Assembly: GCF_050624435.1 (NCBI RefSeq)
Contig: NC_134539.1
Location: forward strand, 122,433,525 to 122,497,524
Length of the DNA stretch: 64,000 bases
From: Tenrec ecaudatus
Taxonomy: Eukaryota; Chordata; Mammalia; Afrosoricida; Tenrecidae
Direction of reading: 5' to 3'
The notes beneath the pieces are model-generated. The model saw only the letters and a list, made by a program, of their open reading frames with translations, made no database searches and was not told the origin of the DNA. Shown piece after piece: positions 1 to 11,905 of this stretch. The position numbers and the translations under genes were made by a program. Within the stretch, counting starts at the first letter, position 1. Every line of letters starts with the position of its first letter.

Positions 1-45
1 ACAAAATCATGGAATCTCCTCCCTTATCTTCTTTGCCACAAGAAA

Positions 46-230
46 CAGTTGTTGTTGAGTCAACTGGCAACCTGACACGGGTCAGAGTAGATCTGTGTGC
101 CACAGGGCTTTCACCAGTTGACTTTTTTGGAAGTAGTTCTAGAAGGAGATCACTAGGCCTTAGGACCCAAACGTTTAACCTTTCAGTTAGCAGCATGTGA
201 ACCATTTCTACCGCGCTGGCACTCCCTAAC
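46..230 (-). mobile_element. AfroSINE, antisense, diverged
   Basis: The segment reads as a reverse AfroSINE. The RTE-like tail (TTGTTGTTGAGTCAACTGGC) comes first and the tRNA-like head last, with TTTCAGTTAGCAGCATGTGA near the end. It is diverged but colinear with the better-preserved copies at 35.4 kb and 60.7 kb. AfroSINEs are tRNA-derived SINEs restricted to afrotherian mammals. Confidence 0.65.
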
Positions 231-1345
231 CATTGAGATAAAAACCCTGGTGTTTCTGAGGTGCCTTTCCCTTTCCTTTAGTTGTGTTCTCCTTCACAAA
301 AGTCTCTTCTTAAGGTTTCTACATCTTGATGAATGACTTCAGAATAGCAGTGAACGATTACGATGAGCCAGACTAGATCAAATTGTTGCCTAAGCAAATC
401 CCCACCACACACTGTGGGTAGGCACCACCCACCATTGAGGATGAGGACTTTGGCAGATGCTATGCCACTGAGCCAACCTCTTTTGCTTCCATCCTGTGCT
501 GTGGCTTCCCTTCTCTTGAAGCCATTGGTTCCTGGTGTCACCAGAACTTCAGACCTGGTCCCGTAACATCCAAGCTACTGCCAAACTGGAACGCTGGTGT
601 GTCAAAGCTGTACTCTATTCTTCAGAGTCCTTGTGTCACATCCCTGTGGGATCGCTGCAGAGGGATAGACTATATTCCTACCTTTTGAACTATACTCTGA
701 TACTAGGTCACCAAAGCTATCCCTAAGGCCATCTTGTCTCCTTTCAGATTTTGATGAACGTGGCTCTTTCACATTTAACTTTGGACCACTTATTTTCCCT
801 GGCACCTAGCTGCAGGCCTATGGGACAGAACTGGAAGATCTAATATAAGCAGGGTTCAGTAAAATGAACTTAAAATCATCCCTTTTAGTGGTCTGGGATG
901 GGAAGACATATTTTTCACTGAATGCCTCTTTGAATTCTTAGAATGCATATCTTCCTTTTTCAATTAAAAAAGCCTAGTTAAAAATAAACAATTATTTTTA
1001 AAAATCCAAGTCTCCTCTTTCCTAACCCTCTAGGGCATGGTTATTAAGAAGAGCTTGTGTGGTTCTCTCCTAAGAGGCTGTTCATCCTCTCATATAAACA
1101 GATTCCTGGCAGGCCCCAACTCGTGAGACTCCCAGGTTGAATCCTGTTTGGGCTCGGGGTTGAATCCCACTGTACTCATTTCCAATAGTTCCCATGTGAA
1201 CCCTTTGGAACCTACCAAATGGAAACACATAATATACCCCACACCAGACCTGTGCTTTCTTGCAATGTCAATGTCTTTTTTTTTTTTTGATGCTACTTTC
1301 ACCTAGATCTCCTCACTAACTCCACCCATACAATTCTATCACTTT
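231..1345. other. Unassigned intergenic stretch
   Basis: I recognise no gene or repeat family here. A short open frame on the minus strand (278-541) has no family signature and no neighbouring exon signals. A T-run lies near 1277. Old, unrecognisable repeats are likely. Confidence 0.5.
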
Positions 1346-1450
1346 GATGCTCAAGTCTAAGGCCGCTCTTCCAGGAAGTGTCACTGAAATGAACTTTCTC
1401 ATTGGTCTAAACTCTTTCCTGGCACTTGTTTTGTCAAACCAGCATCTTTT
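1346..1450 (+). mobile_element. Possible L2 LINE 3' end fragment
   Basis: The order CTCAAGTCTAAGGC, CTTCCAGGAAGTGTCACTGA, CTTTCCTGGCACTTG resembles the conserved 3' end of ancient L2 elements. It is short and diverged, so this is tentative. Confidence 0.3.
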
Positions 1451-1724
1451 CCATTATCTCCAGTAACAGGACCTGCCTTGCCCTCTTTTCCTCGCCACTC
1501 CAGCCATGTGATTCTGATGAAGATACCAACCATGGTACCTCCCATTACAATGGACAAGATGACATACATTTATCACTGCCAATCATGACATGCTTCTGCT
1601 GTGGAGTAGATGATTAGTTGGGTTGGGGAAGGTGTAACCAGAATAGCCCAAAAAATGTATTTCCCTAAGACCTATTGTATTTTCTCCTACAACCACACGC
1701 ACCTGTAATGTATAATGCATAGAG

Positions 1725-1949
1725 CAGGGGTCCTCAAACTTTCTAAACAGGGGGCCAGTTCACTGTCCCTCAGACCCGTTGGAGGGCCGCACTATAATTT
1801 AAAAAAACAACTATGAACAAATTCCTATGCACACTGCACATATATTATTTTGAAGTAAAAAAACAAACGGGGCAAAAACACCTGGTGGGCTAGATAAATG
1901 TCCTCGGCGGGCCACATGTGGCCCGCGGGCTATAGTTTGAGGATGCCTG
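1725..1949 (+). mobile_element. Non-autonomous hAT DNA transposon (MITE) with intact 8-bp duplication
   Basis: A 225-bp element with terminal inverted repeats: left end CAGGGGTCCTCAAACT, right end AGTTTGAGGATGCCTG. It is flanked by identical 8-bp direct repeats GCATAGAG (1717-1724 and 1950-1957). Both the 8-bp duplication and the CAGGGG-type end are hallmarks of the hAT superfamily. No transposase is encoded, so it was mobilised in trans. It keeps GC-rich subterminal sequence (GGGCCACATGTGGCCCGCGGG). Low divergence in the termini suggests it is younger than the surrounding L2 and MIR. Confidence 0.88.
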
Positions 1950-1989
1950 GCATAGAGCATAGGAAACTAACACGAGAGGGGTTGCATGG

Positions 1990-2440
1990 TTCATAAAAAC
2001 ATGAAGTGGGGACAGGAGGGTCTAAATAGCAGACTGAGGGCAGGCCCCGCCCTTTTCAGGTGCTCTCTTGCCAGTCACAGGGTGGTAGCTCTCCTGTGTT
2101 CGAGGTGCACATGTGCGCCCTCTCAGCGCTCCCACTCTTTCCTTTTTTTTTTTTTTTTGGTTCCAAACACCTCTTTAGTTCTGTGGATTTCTCTTAACAG
2201 CCATTTTCCATGTAGTTTTTCACACTCCCCTGAAGTGGCCATTTTCAGTTGCGAACACTCTCATGGCTCCTGCCATTCGGCCTAGCACGCTCTCCAGAGA
2301 CAGCGTGTGCTATTTGAAACCTAATACCCTTTCCCTCATAAAAGTTACTTAGGCTGACTAAAGTGCTTCTGCCGCATGAATTCTTAGAGCGTTGAGAAGC
2401 AAGAACCGAGGTCAACCATCTCAGAAACCTGACATTTTCG
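1990..2440 (+). mobile_element. Possible retroviral LTR-like segment
   Basis: A GC-rich block with a T-run is followed near 2338 by an ATAAAA-type signal, then by GAATTCTTAGAGCGTTGAGAA and GAACCGAGG. This order resembles the R-U5 part of some endogenous retrovirus LTRs. Neither boundary nor a target duplication could be fixed. Confidence 0.28.
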
Positions 2441-2453
2441 TTAAAAAGTTATA

Positions 2454-2680
2454 ACCAAATCCACATGGAAGAAGCACATTAGCTTGTGCGATCCAAAGAT
2501 GACAATAACAAAACTCAAATATGACAAGGCAAAAGTATCAGAGCCTAAATTGTGAATATTCAATTTGTAGAAGGCTGTGGAGGACAGTGGGGGCCCAAAA
2601 CCTACCTGCAGCGTGTCTAGTCAGATTAAGCTGCTGGCAGATCCCCACTGGCCTTAGGCGAGGGTCTCAAACAAACGGAC
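2454..2680 (+). mobile_element. Old fragment of the family A internal unit
   Basis: CCACATGGAAGAAGCACA, followed by AGCTTGTGCGATC and later a GTGGGGGCCCAAAACC block, follows the order of the family A unit and the region after it (compare 7533-7680). It is strongly diverged and truncated on both sides. Confidence 0.4.
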
Positions 2681-2889
2681 TTCTCAGGCATCTCTGTCAT
2701 CGTGATTATACTGCACAGAACTTGATACTTGGTCAGTTGACCTCTCTCTTTACCCAGCCAGAAATTCTTCCAGACCAAGGATTTCTAGCTAGTTCCCTGA
2801 CAAAAATCTCTTTCCTGGCATTTTAAATATTCATGGTGGTCTTTTCTTTCTTACTCATTATTTGTAATTTTACCTTTATATTATTATAA
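2681..2889. other. Unassigned short stretch
   Basis: Nothing recognisable is seen in this short interval. Confidence 0.4.
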
Positions 2890-3232
2890 TCTTTGCCACT
2901 GTATTTTGTTTCTGTTGAATTTCCCGTTTGTGAAGCACAGAAGGAATAGATGTCTGCAGATAAGAACTGATGCAGAGGTTTACGGAGAGGGAGGGCTGGG
3001 GTGGAGGGCAGTGGACGGTGAGGAGTGGAGGAGCAAGCAGTGCATGTGGGACAGGGGAGGAAGCACTAGAACTGATGGCGATTACACAACTCATTTAACC
3101 ATGGGGGTGGGGGTGGGGAAGAAAGTATTCTAAATTAATCGTGGTAGTGATTGGACAACTCTTCTTGATATGCTTGAACTATTGAATTGTGTGATGTGTG
3201 GACTAAGTGCCAATAAAACTGTTAAAAAAGTT
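2890..3232 (+). mobile_element. L1 3' UTR fragment ending in AATAAA tail
   Basis: The end AATTAATCGTGGTAGTGATT, GAACTATTGAATTGTGTGATG, CCAATAAAACTGTTAAAAAA matches the 3' end of the L1 at 28.96-29.02 kb almost motif for motif. It carries a polyadenylation signal and a short A-rich tail. It is a 5'-truncated L1; its upstream limit is uncertain. Confidence 0.6.
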
Positions 3233-3444
3233 GTAAGCAAACGATCAGGATGTAAGAAAAAATATTGACATTAATAGTTTGCTAATTTTATTATTTGCTA
3301 CCATCTTCCTGGAATTCAGAATTTTGTTAGTAAATTGAGAAGTAAAAATTAGAGACATTTTAAAATGATATTAATGCTGTGTAAACCTAAGGCCATGATT
3401 TGTCCTCTTACCAGGGATAAAATTATTTAATACTATTATGAGAT

Positions 3445-3540
3445 ATTAAGTTTGATTTTCCTCATCAATTAGCCGAGGGTAATAAGTGGTACTTCTCAAT
3501 GCTATTGTAAGCATTGAATGAATTAAACCATAAAGCTATG
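3445..3540 (+). mobile_element. MIR SINE fragment, sense
   Basis: TTTTCCTCATCAATTAG, then GGTACTTCTCAATG and GTAAGCATTGAATGAATTAA follow the central and 3' part of MIR. It is old and diverged. Confidence 0.5.
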
Positions 3541-3668
3541 AAATCCTCTCTATGAGATATTCTCATTTTCCACCTGAGGAACATGATCCTGAGGGAGGGT
3601 TAAGTAACTTGCCCAGGGGAACAGAATGGCACAGCCAGGATTCAAATCTTGGTCACATGTAATATGTT
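3541..3668 (-). mobile_element. MIR SINE, antisense
   Basis: The reverse MIR core is clear: CTCATTTTCCACCTGAGGAA, GGTTAAGTAACTTGCCCAGG, CACAGCCAGGATTCAAATC. It lies tail to tail with the sense MIR immediately upstream. Confidence 0.75.
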
Positions 3669-4045
3669 TTATTCCCCGTTATCTAAAATGGAGAAGGTTA
3701 GAATGTGTTTAACCAACTTTCGCGTAAAGAGTCAATACAAAAGTGGAATGGATTTGAATAACACATTCTTACATGTTTGTTATGCAAACACATTTGTAAA
3801 ATATCTTGACTTCCCAGGAAGAGAATACTCAGAGTGAATAGATAGCAAGTAACCCACAAATATTCTCCCAGGATAATGCAAGTTACTCTTCTCTAAGCAG
3901 ATGTTTGCAGAAGACATAACCACATCATTATTAATTTTTATGAGGAAGGGACCTTTATTCATTTATTAAATCAAATAGCTGTTGAGAGTCCATTATAAAG
4001 AGCTAAGTTGCATGACATAGTGGGTTAAAGTCTGGTTTCCCCATT

Positions 4046-4212
4046 AATCAAAACCAAACTAGCTACAATAGAGTCCATTTTGACTTATAGGGACCCTACG
4101 CAGCAGAGTAGACCTGTCCCCACCTTGCTCCATCAGGAAGGCTGGTGGTTTCAAACACTGATCTCGTGGTTAACAGACCAGCATGTAATCTACCTTGCCA
4201 CCAGGGATCCTC
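4046..4212 (-). mobile_element. AfroSINE, antisense
   Basis: It starts with the reverse tail AACCAAACTAGCTACAATAG, continues through TTATAGGGACCCTACGCAGC, and ends in the reverse tRNA-like head CCACCAGGGATCCTCC. Confidence 0.8.
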
Positions 4213-4234
4213 CTCACTAATAGTACAGTCAGTA

Positions 4235-4450
4235 AGAGGGCGGAGCGGATTTTGGAGTCTAACAGAATCCTGGCTGTGCCACTTCTAACTTTGTCCTCTT
4301 GAGGATGTTCCGTAGCTCTCCCTCAGGATCATACCCCTCATCTGTAAAATGAGAATACCTCATAGAGTAAGGCTCTCTTGGAAGAACACATGAGAGACAG
4401 CATGTAAAATACTTCCACAGAGTCTGGTGCAGAAGCTACATATGCTACTA
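4235..4450 (+). mobile_element. MIR SINE, sense
   Basis: The MIR order is preserved: TTTTGGAGTCTAACAG, TCCTGGCTGTGCCACTTCTA, CCTCATCTGTAAAATGAGAA, ACCTCATAGAG and a terminal TCTGGTGCAGAAG block. Confidence 0.7.
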
Positions 4451-4874
4451 CATATACTAGTGTATATATAGACATATTCCTTCTTTTTATAGACTTTAAT
4501 GTGGGCATTAATGAAGTCTTATAAAACAAACTATATTCAGTAAATTGTGTTGGAATAAATGGGTGGTCAAATGGGAAAAGTTAAGGTTTATTTCTACTTC
4601 ATTTGCCCCAGAATAAATTGCAGATGGATAGAAGTTACAAACATTAAAAAAATTTAAACATAAAAGTACTAGGAAAAACACATAAATAATGATTTAAATA
4701 ATATTGATATAGGAAAAGAGTCTAAATATAACTAAGACTCTCTTAAGTTTCTTTTTAAGTATCACACAAAACCCAGAACTCATTAAAATTGGTTACATCA
4801 ACTGTATAAAAATTGTTTAAATTCTGCATCATTAAAAACACTATAAATAAAGTAAAAATGAAAAAAGGGAGGGG

Positions 4875-5412
<538 letters not shown>

Positions 5413-5940
5413 GAAGGAAGGGGGAAATGTGTAATACACATCACAAACATATTTCCCTTAATATTTAAAGAGCCCCAAAAAATCAATAAGGAGACTAGCA
5501 ACCGATAGAAAGATGATATGAAAAGATAATTCACAGAAAATAAAATATGAATGACCCTTAAACATATATATGATCACATTCTTACATAATAAAGAACATA
5601 TCAATTACAATACTTTTAACCTAAAAATTGACAAAGACAAACAAATAATTTGTATTGGTGTGATGTACAAAAATAGACACTCATAATTTTAAGAGCATGA
5701 AAATTGGTGTAGCTCTATGTGGGTGGGAAGGGTATTTGATAATATCAAGAAAAATTAGAAATACACAAATCCTTTGGGTCAAACATCCATTTTTAGGAAG
5801 GTGTCCTACATATGTATTATCAAACAATGTGGCTTATAAATATACTTATTCGTTTCACTATTATTTGTAATAGCAAAAATTGAAGAGATTATTTAAATAA
5901 ATTGTAGTACACCCCACCAAAACAGAATATTGATCTAGTT

Positions 5941-6155
5941 TTGGAGTTGCCAAACTTTTGAAATCGAGGAACCAACCCTGTCCCTCAAAACAATTTAAAA
6001 ATCACTTGAGAGCCATAAATATATTTTTACAAATAAGGAAAATTAAAAGTGATATTATAAATGAAACTATAATAACTTTATTTTCCTTTTCAATTTTACT
6101 TCAGAGCACATCTGTGTAGCAAAAGAGTCATACATGACTCACCAGCTGACCACTG
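5941..6155 (-). mobile_element. Second hAT-type MITE with intact 8-bp duplication
   Basis: A 215-bp insertion with the direct repeat ATCTAGTT on both sides (5933-5940 and 6156-6163). The right end GACCACTG is the complement of the hAT start CAGTGGTC. The left end TTGGAGTTGCCAAACT pairs imperfectly with CAGTGGTC-type ends. CATGACTCACCAGCTGACCA and the AGAGCCATAAAT block resemble the CAGTGGTCGGCAAACT class of mammalian hAT elements. It differs in sequence from the hAT element at 1725 and has no coding capacity. Confidence 0.82.
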
Positions 6156-6190
6156 ATCTAGTTATTAAGAGACTGAAAACTAAAGGATCT

Positions 6191-8223
6191 ATGATCCCAA
6201 CAACGTTGATTGACCCAACCCCACACCCCCCCAAGAAGAATGCACTTCAGAGGAAGCACTGAAGTTACAGTTCAGGGAGAGGGGCACATCTGATCAGAGC
6301 ATACAGGAGCAGCTGAAGAAGGCAGGAGAGAGAGTGGAACACATCCTGGCCCACCAAGTCCAGAGGACAATATTCCTGCTCAGTGTAGCCAATGCACAGA
6401 CAGGGCAATAGGGCTGGCCCCACCACGGAACACGATGTCCCTCACTGACCCAGAGTGCTATGAGGGACAACACTGGAGATACAGTGTGGGAACTGTGCCC
6501 AATCTGACCCCACAACAATGGGGAGAAACACTAAGGGTGTGCAACAGAGCAGCAAGGGAATCAAAGCAATGAAGTCCCCAAGGAATACCAAATATAGATT
6601 TTGGGACCAGGATATGACATCCTATCAGACTCAATTGGAAACACTCGTAAATGTTAAAAAAAAAAAAAAAAAAAGTCCTGGAACTATTTATAGGCTTTCC
6701 TTCTTTTGTTGTTGAGTTTTTTCCTCCTCTTTTGTTGTTTTGTTTTGCTTTGTCTTATTTTTGTGCTTATTATTGTCTCTGCATGTCTATCTAGATAAGA
6801 TAGGCAGGATAAACAATCCGAAGGAGAAAACAACAGGACCAACAGTTCCAAGAGGAACACAGGAGAGGATGAGGCGGGGGGAAATGAAGCAGTGTGCCAA
6901 CAAACCCAGGGACAAGGGAACAACAAGTGATCTAAAATCAATGGCGAGGACAGTGTAGGATGCATGGTGGGGCTTGATCAAGGGCAATGTAACCAAGAGG
7001 AATTACCCAAACCTGAATGAAGACCAAACGTGATTGTGGGACGAGAGGAAAGTAAAAGGAAATAGAGGAAAGAAATGGGAGGCAAAGGGCATTTATAGAG
7101 GTCTATATACAGGCATGTACAAATGTAAATATATTTTTATATGGCAATGAGGAAACAGATCTATGTACATATATTTATATACTAAGTATTAAGGCAGCAG
7201 ACGGACATTGGGTCTCTACTCAAGTACTTCCTAAAAGCAAAAACACTTTGTTCTAATAATCCAGCATTCAGTGATGCTCACCACTGAACAATAGTTTAAC
7301 TTTACTAGATAAAAAAAAATTATCCACCTCATGTATTCTGCTTTATTAAGAACTGCCTATATATTCTGTGATGCTCACCTTCCCAACACAATTGCTAAAG
7401 ACAAAATGGGTGCATAAGGAAATATGGTGAAGAAAGCTGATTGTGTCTAGCTATCAAAAGATATAGCATCTGGGGTCTTAAATGCTTGAAGATAAACAAG
7501 CGGCCATCTTGCTGAGAAGCAACAAAATCCACATGGAAGAAGCACACCAGCTTGTGTGATCATGAGGTGTCAATGGGATCAAGTATCAGGCATCAAAGAC
7601 CAAGAACAAAAAAGTCATATCAATTGAATTTGGGGGTGCGCAGAGTGGAGACCTAAAACCCATCTGTAGAAAATGGACATTCCTTACAGAAGGGTCACAA
7701 GGAAGAGACAAGCCAGTCAGGGTGCAGTGTAGCACAGATGAAACATACAACTTTCCTCTAGTTCTTTAATGCTTCCTCCCCACCCCGCCCCCCATCATGA
7801 CCCCAATTCTACCTTACAAATTGGGCTAGACCAGACCATGTACACTGGTACAGATAAGAGCTCACAACACAGAGAATTCAGGACAGATAAACCCCTCAGG
7901 ACCAATAATGAGAGTAGTAATACCAGGAAAGGAAGGGGAAGGTTGGGGGGGGGGGGAGGGGGAACTGATCACAATGATTGACATATAACCGAAAAATGGG
8001 TAAATCAAGACAGCAAATTATGAAGGGTTCACGAGGGAGGGAGGGAGGAAAGGAGGGAGGGGAAGGGGGAAATGAGCTGATCCCAAGGGTTAAAGTAGAA
8101 AGCAAATGTTTTGAGAATGATGATGACAACAAATGCACAAATGTGCTTGACACAATGGATGGATGTATGGAGTGTGATAAGGGCTGTAAGAGCCCCAATA
8201 AAATGGTTTTTAAAAATAAAAAA
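6191..8223 (+). mobile_element. Family A L1-type retroposon, near full length, one internal unit
   Basis: About 2.03 kb, colinear with the longest copy at 32131-34385. It has a C-rich 5' part with AGAAGAATGCACTTCAGAGG, then AGTGGAACACATCCTGGCCC, a T-rich stretch (6700-6780), and ATCTAGATAAGATAGGCAGG. Next come one internal unit (about 7365-7620), AACTTTCCTCTAGTTC, a purine-rich zone, and the 3' end CCCCAATAAAATGG with an A-rich tail. A weak duplication (AAGGATCTATG before, AAAGATCTCTG after, 9 of 11) flanks it. No convincing ORF is present. Its 5' limit is close to that of the 32-kb copy. Confidence 0.85.
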
Positions 8224-8760
8224 GATCTCTGTGCACTAATGCTCCTGTTTTCTGTTGCTGTGTAATAAGGAATGCCGTGAATATAACAAAGCATCCCAAA
8301 ACTTAGTTATTCAAAACGTCAATGTATTATAAACGTTTAGGCTTTTGTGAGGCGATTGCTTGGCTAGGCAATCCTCTCTTGGAGCCTCTCGCATGCATCT
8401 TGAATCTCAGTTGAAACAGATGGAATAAGGTGAAGTCTCAGCCTCTCTCCATGTAGCCTTTTCAAGACTAGCTTGAGTTTACTCACAGTATTCTGGTCTT
8501 AGACTAGTCAGATTGCTTTCACATGTAGTTGGATTTCCCAGGAGCGTGCATTCCAAGATAAATGTTCAAAGAGGGTAGTAACAGAAGCTGGCAGTCCTCA
8601 TGACGCCCAGAAATGGAGCTGGCACAGCCACATTTGCTGTATTCTGGTTAAGCAACTACAGGGCCATAGATCCAAGGGAAAGAGAAACAAGTTCCAGGGT
8701 CTGAGTAGCAAAGATTTTGAAACCATCTTTAATCCACTACAACTAATATGAACAATTTCA
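8224..8760. mobile_element. Ancient eutherian interspersed repeat, family not assigned
   Basis: TTTCTGTTGCTGTGTAATAA, CATCCCAAAACTTAGTTATT, then a GCCTCTCTCCATGTAGCC block and a TTCCAAGATAAATG block follow a widely dispersed old mammalian repeat. I cannot name the family reliably from sequence alone. Confidence 0.4.
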
Positions 8761-8829
8761 TAGATACAGTCAAGTGAAGAAAGGGGAAGTGAAAGATTGT
8801 GGACTTAGAATGCTCTATCGGCACTAGCA

Positions 8830-8990
8830 GTTCAAGCACCCCAAGTAGCGAAGTGGAAGAAAAGGTTGACAATCTACTTCCCTAAAGGTTATAAACAAGA
8901 AAACCCTATGCAGCAGCTCTGTCTCTCCCACATGGGACCACCATGAATCAGAATCAACTCAGAGCAAGAGGTTTGAGTTCATTTTTTGTT
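8830..8990 (+). mobile_element. AfroSINE, 5'-truncated or diverged
   Basis: GACAATCTACTTCCCTAAAG, GAAAACCCTATGCAGCAGC, CATGAATCAGAATCAACTCA and AGAGGTTTGAGTT follow the middle and tail of AfroSINE. The tRNA-like head is poorly preserved. Confidence 0.6.
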
Positions 8991-9134
8991 TGGGGAGAGT
9001 ATCTGCCTTTAAAAAGTTACTTATTACAGTAATGGGAAAATGCCCTTGCTTATGAATGGGGCTCATAACCCATTGTTGTATGAGTGTCAATACGTTGTTA
9101 TTATTGATGCCTGTAAGAAGTTGAATTAGCAAAA

Positions 9135-10765
9135 GTGTGTGATAGACATATTTACAATCATGACAAAAGAAAAAGAGAAGCTTCAACATTCAACAAGAGG
9201 TACTGGCAAAAAATGGATCTCCATTTGCAGAAGAATGAAGCAGGACCCATTTCTCACTCCACAAAAAATGAGCTCACGATGGATTAAAAGCCTAAATGTA
9301 CAACCTGGAATTATAAAGATCATCAAGGAAAAATAGGGACAAACTTAGGGGCCCTAATACATGGCATAAACATGTTATTGAACATAATAAAAAGCACACA
9401 CGCATAAGACAGACTAGATGCTTGGGACATCTTGACAAGGAGTTAAAAGAGAACCCGTAGACTGTGGGGGAGGGGAGTTTTTGGCAGTGGCATTATCAGA
9501 CAAAGGACTCATCTCTATAATCTACTGAAAATTTCAATACTTCAACAAGAAAAAGACAAATAACCCAATGAAAAAAATGGCCAGAGAGTATAAGCAGAGA
9601 GCTCACTAAGGAAGACATTCAGGTCAACAAACACATGAAGAAATATTAACCATCATTTGCCTTTCAAAAGATGTACATCAAAATAATGATGTGATGTCTA
9701 CCAACTTACCCTGACATTGTGAGCAAAGTTAAAAAAAAAAAAAACCCAGAAAACTACAAATGCTTGAAAGGGTACAGTGGCCCCCCACTATCATGATCAC
9801 AATTCTACCTTGCAAGTCTGGCTCGACCAGAGGATGGACACTGGTACAGATAGGAACTGGAAACACGGAATCCAGGATGGATGATCCCTTCAGGACCAGT
9901 GGTGTGAGTGTTGATACTGGGAGGATGGAGGGAGGGTGGGGTAGAAAGGGGAACCAATTACAAGGATCTACATGTGACCTCCTCCCTGGGGGACAGACAA
10001 CAGAAAAGTGGATGAAGGGAGATGTTGGACAGGGCAAAATATGACAAAATAATAATTTCTAAATTATCAAGGCTTCATAAGGGAGTGGGGTACAGGGAGG
10101 GAGGGGGAAAATGAGGAGCTGATGTCAGGGGCTTAAGTGGAGAGCAAATGTTTTGAGAATTATGAGGGGAATTAATGTACAAATGTGCTTTGCACAATTG
10201 ATGTATGTATGGATTGTGATAAGAGATGCATGAGTCCCTAATAAAATGATTTTTTTTAACTAAAAGGGTATAGTAGTACTAAAATGGTACAGCCACTGTT
10301 GGAAGTGGTAGAAGGTGTCCTCAAAAAAATGTGGAATAGAAATATCATAGGACCCTGCAACAATCCTTCCACTTAATATATATCCTAAAGAAGAGCCATA
10401 TGTGAATACATATATATACACTCATGTTCATTATATCACTATTCACAATAGCAAAAAGATGAAACCACCTAAACAGCCATCAATGAAAGAGTAGATAAAT
10501 AAACCCTAGTACATACACACAATGGAATACAACACAACAGTAAGAAATAAAGATGAATCTGTGAAATATCTCATGAGATGGATGAACCTAGAGCACATTG
10601 TGCTGAGTTAAATTAGTCAAAACAAAAGGACAAATATTGTATGAGGCCACTGTTGTTTTTAGACATCAAGAGAGTTTGTCACACTAGAAGAAATAGACTT
10701 TGGTGGTTACCAAGGTGGAAGGGAAGGAAGACAACTGGATATTTGGTAAGTTTTTAAATGTTAAA
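9135..10765 (+). mobile_element. L1 ORF2 3' end and 3' UTR, split by a family A insertion
   Basis: The left part (9135-9780) encodes degraded ORF2 C-terminus, for example [17 protein letters not shown] in the frame starting at 9139. CAATGAAAAAAATGGCCAGA follows. The right part (10263-10765) resumes with AAAATGGTACAGCCACTGTT, TTCACAATAGCAAAAAGATG, CAATGGAATACAACACAAC and GACAAATATTGTATGAGGCC, the standard order of L1. All frames are broken. A 5'-truncated family A copy lies in the gap. Confidence 0.8.
9781..10262 (+). mobile_element. Family A retroposon, 5'-truncated, inside L1
   Basis: A 482-bp 3' part of family A, starting at the CCCCACTATCATGATC point and ending in AATAAAATGATTTTTTTTAA. 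The flanking repeats AAAGGGTACAGTGG (9767-9780) and AAAGGGTATAGTAG (10263-10276) are a 14-bp target duplication with two differences. The host L1 sequence continues directly across it. Confidence 0.9.
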
Positions 10766-10805
10766 CTGATGGTCTGTTTTATAAACCTGTACCTAATTCA
10801 CAATG

Positions 10806-11905
10806 AAGAGTTTAGTATGGAAAAAGTTGCTGCCGAACCTTCATATGTGCAGCCAAAAACCTCATGGATTTTGCTTCTTGGTTTGGAAGTTTACAGTCCA
10901 GGTTTAATGAGACATCTGAGTTAATTGGCCTAATAGCACTGTGCTACCCCCTAGTTTGTTGCACAGTTCTTGGGGGGTCTTAAAAACTTACAAACAGCCA
11001 TCCATGATGGCATGCAGTTGATCTCTATTATTCTGAAGCAACAATGGAAGAAGAGTCAGGAATAGGACATAGACTGTGTGCCTAACTGTCCCCATGAACA
11101 AAAGCCTTCTTTGCCATGAGACTAGAAGAAATGGATGGTGCCTGGCTACCATTGCTGAAAAGTTCGTAAAGGATTCTGTAGAATACTGATCAAAAGAGAG
11201 AAAATACAGAACAGAATTTAAAATCCTCATAGACTCCAGACGTTCTAGAGCCATAAAAGCTGAATGAACCCCTGACAGGATTGCCCCAAGATCATCTTTC
11301 AACTTTTTTTTAACTATCATTTTATTGGGTCTCTCACAAATCAATGTAACAATCAATTGCATCAAGCACATTTGTACATATGTTTCTATCATCATTTTCA
11401 AAATATTTTCTTTCTAGTTGAGCCCTTGGTATCAGCTCCTCCTTTTTCCCCTCCCTCCACCACCCTCTCACTGTCATGAACCCCTGATAAATTATAAATT
11501 ATCATTATTTTCATATCTTACACTGTTTGTTGTCTCTCTTCACCCATGGTTCCACTACTCGTCCCCCATCTTTAAACTTTAAACCAGAAACATTCCCTGA
11601 AATCTTCTTAAAACCAAGTAACAGTTTAGATGAACTAGTTTTAAAAAGGTCTATCTTCAACATTACGCTCTTTGTGCATGTTACCAACTGGGACAAATTG
11701 ACAACAGTAACTCAAAAGGTTAGTTAGGGACCATAAGGCCCAATAGGTTTACGTTAATGGAGGAAGAACAACTCAAAAATGAGGATAAGAATAGTTGCAC
11801 AATTTGAAAAACATAATCAATGTCATTGGAGTGTACAGGTAGAATTTGTTGAATCTGTGTATGTTATGCTGTGCATATTCTCAACAATAAAAATCATTAA
11901 AATAG
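10806..11905 (+). mobile_element. Afrotherian-type L1 3' UTR, interrupted
   Basis: A long non-coding 3' UTR ends in CAACAATAAAAATCATTAAAA. Inside is ATGGATGGTGCCTGGCTACC (11131-11150), a motif that recurs in the L1 3' UTR at 28.1 kb and in every family A unit. TAATGGAGGAAGAACAACTC and ATAGTTGCACAATTTG lie near the end. A reversed family A fragment (11307-11567) splits it. Confidence 0.65.
11307..11567 (-). mobile_element. Family A retroposon 3' fragment, antisense
   Basis: A reverse copy of the family A terminus: TATCATTTTATTGGGTCTC, CATCATTTTCAAAATATTTT, GGTATCAGCTCCTCCTTTTT, CACTGTCATGAACC. A 13-bp duplication flanks it, ATCTTTCAACTTT (11294-11306) against ATCTTTAAACTTT (11568-11580). Confidence 0.88.

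Noticed and set aside
278-541. Minus-strand open frame of 87 codons
   Set aside because: No recognisable domain, no promoter, splice or poly(A) context; expected by chance in this length of DNA.
9781-10262. Interpretation of family A as a classic tRNA- or 7SL-derived SINE
   Set aside because: No RNA polymerase III type head is visible. The sequence order matches L1 3' UTRs (27945-29023), so an L1 origin is preferred.
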